NCBI GenBank assembly: GCA_001916965.1
Contig: MNTL01000001.1
Location: forward strand, 248,001-312,000
Reading direction: 5' to 3'
From: Roseburia sp. CAG:10041_57
Lineage (GTDB): Bacteria; Bacillota; Clostridia; Lachnospirales; Lachnospiraceae
Length of the DNA: 64,000 bases
Part shown: piece after piece, positions 42,167 through 51,390 of the stretch
Numbering within the stretch: the first letter of the stretch is position 1
Layout of the letters: each line of letters opens with the position of its first letter
The notes under the pieces: generated by a model
What the model was told of the DNA's origin: nothing
The model's database searches: none
Seen by the model: the letters and a program-made list of their open reading frames with translations, nothing else
Program-made: the position numbers and the translations under genes

Positions 42167-42325
42167 TATTCAGAGCCATGCAAATTGAGACAGAATATGC
42201 TTGTTCACAAGCATATTTGACTCAATTTATATGGCGAAGTAACCACAATAAGCAGATAACAAGTAAACTTGTTATCCAGTAAAGCATCGAAGATGCGGTT
42301 TTGCGCATGTGGTTCTGAATAGTTA
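42163..42325 (-). repeat. Structured repeat, copy 2 (eno-pstS gap), MITE-like
   Basis: 163 bases bounded by inverted ends TAACTATTCAGAGCC and GGTTCTGAATAGTTA. Inside are three stems: AAATTGAG/CTCAATTT with AATATGCTTG/CAAGCATATT, GATAACAAGT/ACTTGTTATC and GCATC/GATGC. It ends 3 bases from the eno stop codon. Accounts for most of the 305-base gap before pstS. Confidence 0.8.
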
Positions 42326-42328
42326 TAT

Positions 42329-43639
42329 CTACTCTTCTATTGGAAAAGGCGTTGCATATACGGAAGTTCCATCCAGCTCCTCTTCTATTCCAAGAAGTCT
42401 GTTATACTTTGCTACTCTGTCACTTCTGCACGGTGCGCCGGTCTTGATCTGACCTGCATTCACTGCCACTGCAAGATCTGCAATAAAGGTGTCCTCTGTT
42501 TCTCCGCTTCTATGACTTATTACTGCTTTGTACCCATGATGTTGTCCCATCTCTACAGCACTCATGGCTTCACTGACTGTACCAATCTGATTGACCTTTA
42601 CCAGAATCGCATTCGCAACTTCCAGTTTAATTCCTGCCTCAAGGCGTTTCGTATTCGTTACAAACAGATCATCTCCTACCAGCTGCACCTTTGAGCCCAG
42701 GCGCTTCGTCATCAGCTTCCATCCATCCCAGTCATCCTCTGCAAGTCCATCTTCTATGGAAATGATAGGATACCTCTCAATAAGTCTGTCATAGTAATCA
42801 ATCATCTGCTCCGTATCTCTTACCACTTCTTCCTCGGCACCGCTCAACTCACTTTCGCCTGGGAAATGATACATGCCGTCTTCCTCGTTATATAATTCAG
42901 AAGCAGCAACATCCAAAGCAATCTTCACATCTGTACCAGGCTTATATCCTGCTGCCTTGATAGCTTCTACAATTAAATCCAGCACTGCGACTGCATCTGG
43001 AAGATCTGGTGCGAAACCACCCTCATCACCTACACCTGTGGATAATCCACGCCCATGACATAATTTCTTCAAATTATGATAAATTTCTGCACATACTCTA
43101 AGTCCTTCTGCAAAGCAGCATGTGCTTACAGGCATAATCATAAACTCCTGAAAATCCACTGTATTGGTCGCATGTCTTCCGCCATTAAGAATATTCATCA
43201 TTGGAACCGGCATTCTTGCTGTATCAATTCCCCCCAGATATCGGTATAAAGGGATATCCAATGCCTTCGATGCCGCTCTGGCAGCTGCCATGGACACTGC
43301 CAATGTTGCATTTGCACCCAGATTACTTTTATTTTCTGTTCCATCTGTTTCTGTTAATATTTTGTCAATTCTCCTCTGATTCAGGGCATCTTTTCCAACC
43401 AGTACATCCTTAATCTTGAAATTCACATTGCGCACTGCCTTCATAACGCCTAATCCCATATAGCGCAATTCACCATCTCTTAATTCCACGGCTTCATATT
43501 TACCGGTACTCGCCCCTGATGGCACAGCTGCCACTCCTATATACCTGTCATTTACAATAACCTGTGCTTCTACTGTTGGATTGCCTCTGGAATCTAATAT
43601 TTCTCTTGCATGAACATCGCTGATTACATAATGCATCAT
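42329..43639 (-). CDS. eno: Enolase
   Basis: 436 residues. Converts 2-phosphoglycerate to phosphoenolpyruvate in glycolysis. N-terminal VHAREILDSRGNPTVEAQV, metal ligands in IALDVAASELY, SIEDGLAEDDWDGW and LVGDDLFVTN, and the active-site loop SHRSGETEDTFIADLAVA are intact. The start at 43639 has GGAGG 8 bases upstream, but that site is inside a perfect 12-bp inverted repeat. Confidence 0.97.
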   Translation of the reverse strand: MMHYVISDVHAREILDSRGNPTVEAQVIVNDRYIGVAAVPSGASTGKYEAVELRDGELRYMGLGVMKAVRNVNFKIKDVLVGKDALNQRRIDKILTETDGTENKSNLGANATLAVSMAAARAASKALDIPLYRYLGGIDTARMPVPMMNILNGGRHATNTVDFQEFMIMPVSTCCFAEGLRVCAEIYHNLKKLCHGRGLSTGVGDEGGFAPDLPDAVAVLDLIVEAIKAAGYKPGTDVKIALDVAASELYNEEDGMYHFPGESELSGAEEEVVRDTEQMIDYYDRLIERYPIISIEDGLAEDDWDGWKLMTKRLGSKVQLVGDDLFVTNTKRLEAGIKLEVANAILVKVNQIGTVSEAMSAVEMGQHHGYKAVISHRSGETEDTFIADLAVAVNAGQIKTGAPCRSDRVAKYNRLLGIEEELDGTSVYATPFPIEE

Positions 43640-43646
43640 ATAAAAA

Positions 43647-43691
43647 ACCTCCATTTTGAACATTTTGTATTATCCTGTCCAAAATGGAGGT
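43647..43691 (-). promoter_or_regulatory. Hairpin sequestering the eno ribosome binding site
   Basis: ACCTCCATTTTG (43647-43658) and CAAAATGGAGGT (43680-43691) are perfect complements, with a 21-base loop. In the minus-strand RNA the GGAGG of eno lies in the 3' arm, paired to CCTCC. It fills almost the whole gap between the EAL gene and eno. Confidence 0.75.
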
Positions 43692-43707
43692 AACTTATCC
43701 AGCATTT

Positions 43708-45630
43708 TTAATTATATTTCTGATTATGTTGTACATATGATATAAATGCATCCTTATCAATCGGCTTTGAATAAAAATATCCCTGCAGATAGTCACATTC
43801 CAGTTTTTTAAGCATATTCATCTGTTCTTCACTCTCTATGCCCTCTGCCACAATCTTCCGGTGTACATCATGGAACATGGAAATCAGGTTCTTCAAAGTC
43901 ACAAAGCTGTCACGATTCTGGAATGCACTCCATACAATGCTCTTATCCAGCTTAATCACGTCCACAGGATACTCCAGAACCCTCACTAGATTGGAATATC
44001 CTGTTCCATAATCATCCAGTGAAAATGTGAATCCGAGATTCTTCAACCGGTGTAATTGCTCGCTCAGCCTCTGCTCGTCATAATTCGTTGCAGTCTCTGT
44101 AATCTCAAGATTGATATGCGTTGGATCAATATTATATTTATTCAGATAAAACACAAGCTTATCCGATAATTTCTTATCCATACACTGCATAACGGACAGA
44201 TTAATTTCAATAAATTCTACACCAAGCTTCTCTAAATCATGGTCGCTGATAAAATGAAATACTTCATCAATCACGTATTCACTGATTTCAAGTATCTTAC
44301 CATTGTTCTCGGAAATAGGGATAAATTCCTCAGGTGACACAAATCCCAGAACTCTGTCATGCAAACGTATCAATGCTTCAGCAGAAATAATCCTGCCTGT
44401 TGCAGTTTCTATAATGGGCTGATAGAACATACTGAACTCTTTCTCAACCAGTGCCCTTTCTATCGCCTCTTCAACACTTCGGTATCTTTGAAGCTGGTCA
44501 ATGCCAAAGCTGTCTCCCTGTATCACTTCTACCGGTTCATTGCTGTTATAACGCATATCGTCACAGGCTGTAAAATACCTCTTGTAATTCAATCGTACAT
44601 TCTTGTCACAATCCAGATTGATTACTGCAACGAACAGCTGTAAATGCACTGCTGCACCATTCAGTAAAAACGTATCATCCATCCTGTTCCTTAATTTATC
44701 AAAGAAATCCTGTTCTGAAAATTTGTCTTTTGTATGTACAATAACCACAAATCTTCCCATTCCAATGTAGTAAACAGAGGTCAGCATGGAGTATTCCTTA
44801 ATCCGTTCTGCAAGTTCCCTGATGATTTCAACAATTGCCACTTCATGACAGTTTTCTTTAAGATATGTATAATTCTTTAATTTAATAAGGTATACCATTT
44901 TGTTATTTTGATTATAGATTTCTTTACTGACATATTGCTCATATGCCTTTCTGTTGAGCAGCCCTGTATATGAGTCCTTATAAAATTCCACTACCGTCAA
45001 TGCCAGAAGGAATACAACAATATTGACAATCAGCATGGAATAATACAGCGTTTCATCTTGTAGTACAATGAAAGCAACAGCCTGCAGTACTGCAAAAGAC
45101 GCAACCAGAACAACGCATTGCCCAAAGATTTTGGGAAGAAATCTGCGCTTCATGATTCCCCTGATTGTTGCACCAATTGCATAAAATGCCCTTACCAGCA
45201 TTAACAACCAGAAGAAGCTGCCTCTATATATGATTCCATCCTGCATATAGAAGATCAGATGTGTAAAAGGTGAAGCCACAATCATAATGTCCATTATAAT
45301 CGCAGGAACAAATAACAAAATCTTCTTCCACATGGGATAATAATGGAACTGATTCAGAAGGCACAGCATAAAATATGCATACAAAGAATAAACCGATACC
45401 GTCATAATATAGTGGATAATGCGTTCTGCAATTATCATCCCCTGATTATACGGCAATAATCCCTCTTCCATGGAAATTCCATACAGATGGTTGACATACA
45501 TAATTACACCAGCCCACATCAGCATACGAAAAGCCCTGCGGTAGTATTCCTTACTCTGCACACTCACATAGGTAAACCATAAGCATACCAGAAGTATGCT
45601 TAGAATCAATAAAACATATCCTATTCTCAT
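43708..45630 (-). CDS. Membrane protein with degenerate GGDEF and intact EAL domain
   Basis: 640 residues. Residues ~1-205 hold six or seven membrane helices. The GGDEF domain (~208-370) keeps YTGLLNRKAYEQYV but the signature reads YIGMGRF, so diguanylate cyclase activity is unlikely. The EAL domain (~385-635) keeps AEALIR, EINLSV, LEITETA, DDYGTGYSN, IKLDKS, VAEGIE and QGYFYSKP, which predicts cyclic-di-GMP hydrolysis. The start is 45630 (ATG) or a TTG three codons earlier. It ends 16 bases before the eno hairpin. Confidence 0.88.
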   Translation of the reverse strand: MRIGYVLLILSILLVCLWFTYVSVQSKEYYRRAFRMLMWAGVIMYVNHLYGISMEEGLLPYNQGMIIAERIIHYIMTVSVYSLYAYFMLCLLNQFHYYPMWKKILLFVPAIIMDIMIVASPFTHLIFYMQDGIIYRGSFFWLLMLVRAFYAIGATIRGIMKRRFLPKIFGQCVVLVASFAVLQAVAFIVLQDETLYYSMLIVNIVVFLLALTVVEFYKDSYTGLLNRKAYEQYVSKEIYNQNNKMVYLIKLKNYTYLKENCHEVAIVEIIRELAERIKEYSMLTSVYYIGMGRFVVIVHTKDKFSEQDFFDKLRNRMDDTFLLNGAAVHLQLFVAVINLDCDKNVRLNYKRYFTACDDMRYNSNEPVEVIQGDSFGIDQLQRYRSVEEAIERALVEKEFSMFYQPIIETATGRIISAEALIRLHDRVLGFVSPEEFIPISENNGKILEISEYVIDEVFHFISDHDLEKLGVEFIEINLSVMQCMDKKLSDKLVFYLNKYNIDPTHINLEITETATNYDEQRLSEQLHRLKNLGFTFSLDDYGTGYSNLVRVLEYPVDVIKLDKSIVWSAFQNRDSFVTLKNLISMFHDVHRKIVAEGIESEEQMNMLKKLECDYLQGYFYSKPIDKDAFISYVQHNQKYN

Positions 45631-45751
45631 ATTGATCAAGACCTCATCTCCTATCCTAATCCCCTACAAGCAATAGTCTATCATATTTGTCATATTATTT
45701 CTACAATTTATTATTACTTTGTTATAATTTATCCTATGTGTCCTAAAATAC

Positions 45752-45787
45752 AAAAAGAGCCGGATTGTAAATAAAATCCGACCCTTT
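45752..45787 (-). terminator. Terminator after gpmI
   Basis: A GC-containing stem around AATCCGG/TCGGATT with A/T extensions, followed by CTCTTTTTG on the minus strand. Confidence 0.75.
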
Positions 45788-45798
45788 AATATCATATT

Positions 45799-47340
45799 TT
45801 ATTTTCTGATCAGTAAAGACTGGCCTGTCATTTCTGCAGGCTTCTCCATACCCATTGTTTCAATCAATGTTGGAACGATATCTGCAAGGCATCCGCCTTC
45901 CTTTAATGTGTAATCCTTATCATAATTTACAAGAATAAATGGAACAGGATTCGTTGTGTGGGCTGTGTATGGTTCTCCTGTCTCATAGTCTACCAGCTGT
46001 TCTGCGTTACCATGGTCTGCACATATGAACATTGTACCGTTTACGGAAAGTAATGCATCTACTGCCTTACCTACGCACTCGTCTACCACTTCCACTGCCT
46101 TGATTGCCGCAGCTTCTACACCAGTATGTCCAACCATATCAGGGTTAGCAAAGTTAATGATAATTACATCATACTTACCGGATTTGATTGCGTCTACCAG
46201 CTTGTCACATACCTTATATGCGCTCATTTCAGGCTTCAGATCATAAGTAGCAACTTCCTTTGGTGAAGGAACCAGTACTCTGTCTTCACCCTTGTTGGGT
46301 TCTTCTACACCACCATTGAAGAAGAATGTTACATGGGCATATTTCTCTGTTTCTGCGATTCTTGCCTGGGTCATATCATGTGCTGCGAGCCATTCACCAA
46401 AAGTATTGGTTACAGAAATCTTGTGGAATGCTACTGACTTATTAGGAATTGTTGAATCATAGTCAGAGAAGCATACAAACTCCACATCCAGTCTCTTTCT
46501 ATCAAATCCCTTAAAATCATCATCACAGAAGCATCTTGTCATTTCTCTTGCCCTGTCAGGTCTGAAATTAAAGAAAATAATGGAATCACCGTCTTTAATT
46601 GTAGCTACAGGCTGTCCATTCTCTGTTACTGCTGTAGGTATTACGAACTCATCTGTCTTGCCATCATCGTAGGACTGCTGTACTGCAGCAGGTCCGGATA
46701 CAGCACTCTTGCCTTCGCCTGTTGTCATTACATCATATGCAAGCTTTACACGGTCATAGTTGTTATCTCTGTCCATTGCATAGTAACGGCCCATAACGGA
46801 TGCTACCTTGCCAACACCGATTTCAGCCATCTTGGCTTCCAGCTCTTCTACATATCCCTTACCGGATGCAGGAGGTGTATCACGTCCGTCCAGGAAGCAA
46901 TGTACATATACCTTGGAAAGACCATTCTTCTTAGCAAGCTCTAACAGACCATAAAGATGTGTATTATGGCTGTGAACACCACCATCAGATAACAGGCCAA
47001 ATAAATGAAGGGCAGAATCCTTTGCCTTGCAATTGTCTACAGCTTCCAACAATGCAGGATTCTCAAAGAATGTACCATCCTGAATCTCCTTAGTGATTCT
47101 TGTAAGCTCCTGATATACGATTCTTCCGGCACCCATATTAAGATGTCCTACTTCTGAGTTGCCCATCTGACCTTCCGGAAGTCCTACTGCCATTCCACTT
47201 GCCTTACCCTGTACAAATGGATATTCTTTCATAAGTCTGTCCATAACAGGGGTGTTCGCCTCTGCTACTGCATTATGGTCCTTTCTCTCATTGAGTCCGT
47301 AACCATCGAGGATCATTAAAACAGTTGTTTTCTTACTCAT
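45799..47340 (-). CDS. gpmI: Cofactor-independent phosphoglycerate mutase
   Basis: 513 residues. Interconverts 3- and 2-phosphoglycerate using manganese, the step before enolase. The catalytic serine is in GQMGNSEVGHLNMGAGR; metal ligands appear in MILDGYGLNERKDHNA, NFANPDMVGHTGV and ICADHGNAEQL. Own promoter and terminator, so it is not cotranscribed with eno. Confidence 0.96.
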   Translation of the reverse strand: MSKKTTVLMILDGYGLNERKDHNAVAEANTPVMDRLMKEYPFVQGKASGMAVGLPEGQMGNSEVGHLNMGAGRIVYQELTRITKEIQDGTFFENPALLEAVDNCKAKDSALHLFGLLSDGGVHSHNTHLYGLLELAKKNGLSKVYVHCFLDGRDTPPASGKGYVEELEAKMAEIGVGKVASVMGRYYAMDRDNNYDRVKLAYDVMTTGEGKSAVSGPAAVQQSYDDGKTDEFVIPTAVTENGQPVATIKDGDSIIFFNFRPDRAREMTRCFCDDDFKGFDRKRLDVEFVCFSDYDSTIPNKSVAFHKISVTNTFGEWLAAHDMTQARIAETEKYAHVTFFFNGGVEEPNKGEDRVLVPSPKEVATYDLKPEMSAYKVCDKLVDAIKSGKYDVIIINFANPDMVGHTGVEAAAIKAVEVVDECVGKAVDALLSVNGTMFICADHGNAEQLVDYETGEPYTAHTTNPVPFILVNYDKDYTLKEGGCLADIVPTLIETMGMEKPAEMTGQSLLIRK

Positions 47341-47418
47341 TGTTCTGTTCTCCTATTCCTTATTTTATTTTTATCAGTTTAAATCAAGTTTACTTGTTAA
47401 AATTTTCACTGCTAGTTG

Positions 47419-47447
47419 ATTATACACTGTTTTATCAGTGGATGCAA
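47419..47447 (-). promoter_or_regulatory. Predicted gpmI promoter with a spacer inverted repeat
   Basis: TTGCAT, 17-base spacer, TATAAT. The spacer contains CACTG/CAGTG (47425-47440), a possible operator. The leader also holds CAAGTAAACTTG (near 47388), a hairpin also found in the repeats at 41051 and 42259. Confidence 0.7.
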
Positions 47448-47494
47448 TAACATCAGGAATTTGTGTAATTTTTTTAGAATTTTCAGAATAATGG

Positions 47495-47523
47495 TTGACA
47501 GGTATCACTTTTAGGCGTAACGT
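47495..47523 (+). promoter_or_regulatory. Predicted promoter of the leader peptide-ABC exporter transcript
   Basis: TTGACA, 17-base spacer, TAACGT; the -10 match is weak. Confidence 0.45.
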
Positions 47524-47565
47524 AGGGGATGTCACTATTGATCTGCACACGAAAGGAGGTAAATT

Positions 47566-47652
47566 ATGTTACTGATTAACTCAAATAACACAACATCCAA
47601 CAACATAAGCATTTATTGTATGGGAATTACCTTCGGTTATACGCAGCCATAA
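47566..47652 (+). CDS. 28-residue leader peptide before the ABC exporter
   Basis: A short frame, too small for usual ORF lists, starts with ATG placed 6 bases after a perfect AGGAGG and encodes 28 residues rich in Asn, Thr, Ser and Ile (begins MLLINSNNTT, ends GITFGYTQP). It is followed 37 bases later by an intrinsic terminator and then the exporter genes. Such a layout is typical of translation-sensing attenuation; in Bacillus subtilis the related BmrCD exporter is controlled by the leader BmrB in this way. The sequence itself matches no peptide I know. Confidence 0.7.
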   Translation: MLLINSNNTTSNNISIYCMGITFGYTQP

Positions 47653-47689
47653 CCTAATATGGTTCGGGCACAATTGTATTGATATTTAG

Positions 47690-47719
47690 ACCACGGTAGT
47701 TTTCTATCGTGGTTTTTTT
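47690..47719 (+). terminator. Leader terminator (attenuator) of the ABC exporter
   Basis: ACCACGGTAG/CTATCGTGGT, a 10-bp stem with one G-U pair and a TTTT loop, followed by six T, on the coding strand between leader peptide and exporter. Competing stems upstream (CCATA/TATGG at 47647-47661) could form part of a switch. Confidence 0.8.
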
Positions 47720-47791
47720 GTGCACAAAAATATGATTGATGCCAATTAGCCGAAACAAACCAACACATTAAGAAGGGATTTGGGAGATTTT

Positions 47792-49549
47792 ATGAGAAAG
47801 AAACTATCAACGTATATATGGGAATATAAATGGCACTATCTTTTTGCCATTATTGCCCTGATTATCAGCGTATCACTTGATATGCTGTCTCCTATGCTGA
47901 CAATGCATATCATAGATGATGTCATTGTCGGTGGAGAATTGACATTACTGCCCCGGCTGTTGGGCGGAATCCTGATGGTAGGCGTCGGAAGATGTATATT
48001 CCAATATTGCAAGGAATATACCTTCGACAAAGCAGGTTCCAAAATAGCCTCTGACATGAGGCTTGAACTCTTTGACCACATTCAAAGTCTCAGCTGTAAT
48101 TATTTTGACAAAACAAATACCGGAGAATTAATGGCAAGAGTCAAGGATGATATCGACCGGATCTGGGATACACTCTCCTATGTCGGTATGCTGATCATCG
48201 AAGTAATCTTCCATACTACAGTCGTATTATTCTGTATGTATAACCTGAATGCCCCGCTCGCCATTATCCCCACTCTTGCCATGATCCTATGCGGATTTAT
48301 CGCCATCAGAATGGAAAACAGGCTTGGCGACGTTTATGAAGCAATCAGTGAAGAAAATGCAACTTTAAATACGGTGGCTGAAGAGAATCTTGCAGGTGTC
48401 CGCACAGTAAAGGCTTTTGCCAGAGAGAAATTTGAAATCAAAAAGTTCCTCTCACACAACAAACGTTACTATGACTTAAATATGCAGCAGTCCAAAATAT
48501 TTGTAAAATACTACCCCTGCTTCCAGATCATCACCAAGCTTCTGCCTATGACGATTCTGTTACTGGGTGGCCGTCTGGTCATGAAAGATGTCATAACTCT
48601 TGGTGCCCTGGGTGCTTTTATAGAGTATTCCAATAATATTGTATGGCCAATGGAAATGCTTGGCTGGCTCTCCAACAGTCTGTCTGCCGGTATCGCATCC
48701 AATAAGAAGATCAATAAGATCTATGAGCAGAAACCTGCCATTACAGAATCAGCCAATCCTGTCATTCTGGAACACGTGGAAGGTAAGATTGAGTTCTCCC
48801 ATGTATCTTTCCATAAGGAAGATATGCATGAGATTCTGCATGATATCTCCTTTACGGTAGAGCCTGGTAAGACAATTGGAATCATGGGCGCAACAGGCGC
48901 AGGCAAGACCTCTGTCGTACAGCTTCTGCAAAGGCTCTATGACGCCACTGACGGAGTCATCCGCCTGGATGGTGTGGATATCCGTGACCTGACCTTTGAC
49001 CAGCTGCGTGGCAGTATCTCTCTCGTTATGCAGGATGTCTTCCTCTTCTCTGATACCATTACAGAGAACGTGAAGCTTGGCAAACGTGACATCGTAGATC
49101 TGGAAGCTGTCCGCAAGGCAGCCCTTGCTGCCCAGGCAAGCAGTTTCATTGAAAAAATGGACAATACCTACGACACGGTCATTGGTGAACGTGGTGTTGG
49201 TCTGTCCGGTGGTCAGAAACAGCGCATCAGCATCGCCAGAGCCCTTGCCAAAAATACACCGATACTCGTCATGGATGATTCTACTTCTGCCCTGGATATG
49301 GAAACAGAACATGAAATACAGAAAACATTACATGACCTGAACCATACAACGAAACTCATTATTGCACACCGGATCAGCGCTGTCCGCCATGCTGACGAAA
49401 TCATTGTACTGGAGAATGGCTCCATACATGAACGAGGCACACATGAAGAACTGATGCAAAAGCGTGGACTTTATTATGCAACATATTTATCACAATATGG
49501 CGCATATACTGCTCCCGGTGTTGCTGATTCTCACAAAAAGGAGGCGTAA
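47792..49549 (+). CDS. ABC exporter half-transporter 1 (degenerate-site Walker B)
   Basis: 585 residues: six membrane helices (~1-310), then a nucleotide-binding domain with Walker A GATGAGKT, signature LSGGQKQR and Walker B ILVMDDSTSALD. The residue after Walker B is Asp instead of the catalytic Glu, as in BmrC-type subunits of heterodimeric exporters. The start at 47792 has GGGAG nearby. Two bases separate it from the second subunit. Probably a multidrug or peptide exporter induced through the leader. Confidence 0.93.
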   Translation: MRKKLSTYIWEYKWHYLFAIIALIISVSLDMLSPMLTMHIIDDVIVGGELTLLPRLLGGILMVGVGRCIFQYCKEYTFDKAGSKIASDMRLELFDHIQSLSCNYFDKTNTGELMARVKDDIDRIWDTLSYVGMLIIEVIFHTTVVLFCMYNLNAPLAIIPTLAMILCGFIAIRMENRLGDVYEAISEENATLNTVAEENLAGVRTVKAFAREKFEIKKFLSHNKRYYDLNMQQSKIFVKYYPCFQIITKLLPMTILLLGGRLVMKDVITLGALGAFIEYSNNIVWPMEMLGWLSNSLSAGIASNKKINKIYEQKPAITESANPVILEHVEGKIEFSHVSFHKEDMHEILHDISFTVEPGKTIGIMGATGAGKTSVVQLLQRLYDATDGVIRLDGVDIRDLTFDQLRGSISLVMQDVFLFSDTITENVKLGKRDIVDLEAVRKAALAAQASSFIEKMDNTYDTVIGERGVGLSGGQKQRISIARALAKNTPILVMDDSTSALDMETEHEIQKTLHDLNHTTKLIIAHRISAVRHADEIIVLENGSIHERGTHEELMQKRGLYYATYLSQYGAYTAPGVADSHKKEA

Positions 49550-49551
49550 TC

Positions 49552-51330
49552 ATGCCCATTAATTCATATAAGGAAGATGAAAAAGCCGCTGAAGCCAGCA
49601 AACTGCAGACTCTTTGCCGCCTTTTCTCCTACCTGCTTCAATATAAGCTTCCCATATTCGGCGTTTTACTGATTATGGCTTACTGCGTAGCCGTCAGCCT
49701 TATTAACCCGCTGCTTATAGAGAAAGCCATAGATGATTACATTGCGGTAAAAGATTTCATGGGTTTATACAAGCTGGCTGCCTTTGCCATTACCCTGAAT
49801 CTGATACTGATCGTTCTGGTAAAGCTGCGTATGTACATTATGGCTAAAGTATGCAACAGCGTACTTGTTGATATCCGCCAACAGCTGTATACGCATATTC
49901 AGACCCTGGATTTTCACTTTTTTGACAGCCGTCCTACCGGTAAGATACTTGCACGTATCATTGGCGATATCAATGCCCTCAAGGACGTACTGTCCAATAG
50001 TGTTACTACTTTAATCCCTGATTTTATTACTGTATGTGCAGTTGTTGCCATCATGTTCATTAAGAATCCTATCCTGGCAGCAGCTTCGCTCATCAGTATT
50101 CCATTTATGATTGCCGGCGTATGGTTCATCCAGACACGTTCTCATGCGAAATGGCAGATTCATAAAAAGAAATCCTCGAATCTGAATGCCTTCGTCCATG
50201 AAGATCTGTCCGGTATCCGTATCATACAGAGCTTCCATGCTGAAGGCGAGACCAGACAGACCTTCCGCAATCTGGTAAAAGAACATCGCCAGTCCTTTAT
50301 GGACGCCGTTCTATATGCGGATGCATTCGGCTCTGTCGTAGATTTCTGCTGGGGATTTGGTTCTGTATCTCTCTGGTACACCGGCATTGTAATCCTTGGT
50401 GTAGACAAAGTCACCGTTGGTACATTAATTGCCTTTGGTACTTATATTTCTATGTTCTGGCAGCCGATCATGAACCTCAGTAACTTCTATAACCAGCTGA
50501 TTACCAATATATCCGGTGCAGAACGTATCTTTGAGATACTGGATACCAAATCCGGTATTACCGATGCGGAAAACGTTATTGAAATGCCGCCTATCCAGGG
50601 CAGTGTAGACTTCTCCCACGTAAGCTTCTCCTATGATGATACAACTAAAGTCCTGAATGATATCAGCTTTCATATCAAGCCCGGTGAGACAATAGCACTG
50701 GTAGGACCTACGGGTGCCGGTAAAACAACCATTGTCAATCTCATCAGCCGGTTCTACGATGTACAGAGTGGAATTATCAGTATTGACGGGCACGATATTA
50801 AGACTGTCAGCATCGAAAGTCTCCGCAGCCAGATGGGCATTATGACGCAGGATAATTTCCTGTTCACCGGAACAATCCGTGAGAATATTGCCTACGGAAA
50901 GCTGGATGCCACAGAGGAAGAGATCATTTCTGCAGCCAAAGCGGTCCATGCACATGAATTTATTACCAGACTTCCAAACGGTTATGATACCCGCCTGGAA
51001 GAACGTGGCGGCGGACTTTCTGTTGGCCAGAAACAACTGCTGGCTTTTGCCAGAACAATGGTAAGTATGCCTAAGATCTTAATATTAGATGAGGCTACTT
51101 CCAGTATTGATACCCAGACAGAACTTCTGGTTCAGGAAGGTATCGAAGCTTTATTAAAAGGACGTACCTCCTTTGTCATTGCCCACAGGCTTTCCACGAT
51201 TCAGAAAGCTGACCGCATCTTTGTCATAGACCAGGGCGGCATTATCGAAGAAGGCAATCACGACACATTAATGGCCAAAGGCGGTGCCTACTACAAATTA
51301 CAAATGGCACAATTAAAGGATGTTATCTAA
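49552..51330 (+). CDS. ABC exporter half-transporter 2 (consensus Walker B)
   Basis: 592 residues: six membrane helices and a nucleotide-binding domain with Walker A GPTGAGKT, Walker B ILILDEATSSID (catalytic Glu present) and a changed signature LSVGQKQL. Combined with subunit 1 this gives one consensus and one degenerate ATP site, the hallmark of heterodimeric exporters such as BmrCD and TM287/288. Ends at a strong terminator. Confidence 0.93.
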   Translation: MPINSYKEDEKAAEASKLQTLCRLFSYLLQYKLPIFGVLLIMAYCVAVSLINPLLIEKAIDDYIAVKDFMGLYKLAAFAITLNLILIVLVKLRMYIMAKVCNSVLVDIRQQLYTHIQTLDFHFFDSRPTGKILARIIGDINALKDVLSNSVTTLIPDFITVCAVVAIMFIKNPILAAASLISIPFMIAGVWFIQTRSHAKWQIHKKKSSNLNAFVHEDLSGIRIIQSFHAEGETRQTFRNLVKEHRQSFMDAVLYADAFGSVVDFCWGFGSVSLWYTGIVILGVDKVTVGTLIAFGTYISMFWQPIMNLSNFYNQLITNISGAERIFEILDTKSGITDAENVIEMPPIQGSVDFSHVSFSYDDTTKVLNDISFHIKPGETIALVGPTGAGKTTIVNLISRFYDVQSGIISIDGHDIKTVSIESLRSQMGIMTQDNFLFTGTIRENIAYGKLDATEEEIISAAKAVHAHEFITRLPNGYDTRLEERGGGLSVGQKQLLAFARTMVSMPKILILDEATSSIDTQTELLVQEGIEALLKGRTSFVIAHRLSTIQKADRIFVIDQGGIIEEGNHDTLMAKGGAYYKLQMAQLKDVI

Positions 51331-51342
51331 TCCGAAGCACAC

Positions 51343-51370
51343 AAAAAGGAGCAAGTAACTGCTCCTTTTT
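51343..51370. terminator. Bidirectional terminator
   Basis: AAAAAGGAGCA/TGCTCCTTTTT, an 11-bp stem with a 6-base loop, between the converging exporter and serine hydrolase genes. Confidence 0.85.
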
Positions 51371-51390
51371 GCATGCAATATAAATATCAA

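Noticed and set aside
40956..42325. Repeats as a known riboswitch
   Set aside because: Two copies in adjacent gaps after unrelated genes, with inverted ends and variable stems, do not fit a metabolite riboswitch class I know.
48749..49312. A 187-codon minus-strand frame opposite the first ABC exporter gene
   Set aside because: It mirrors the ATPase domain codons and has no ribosome binding site.
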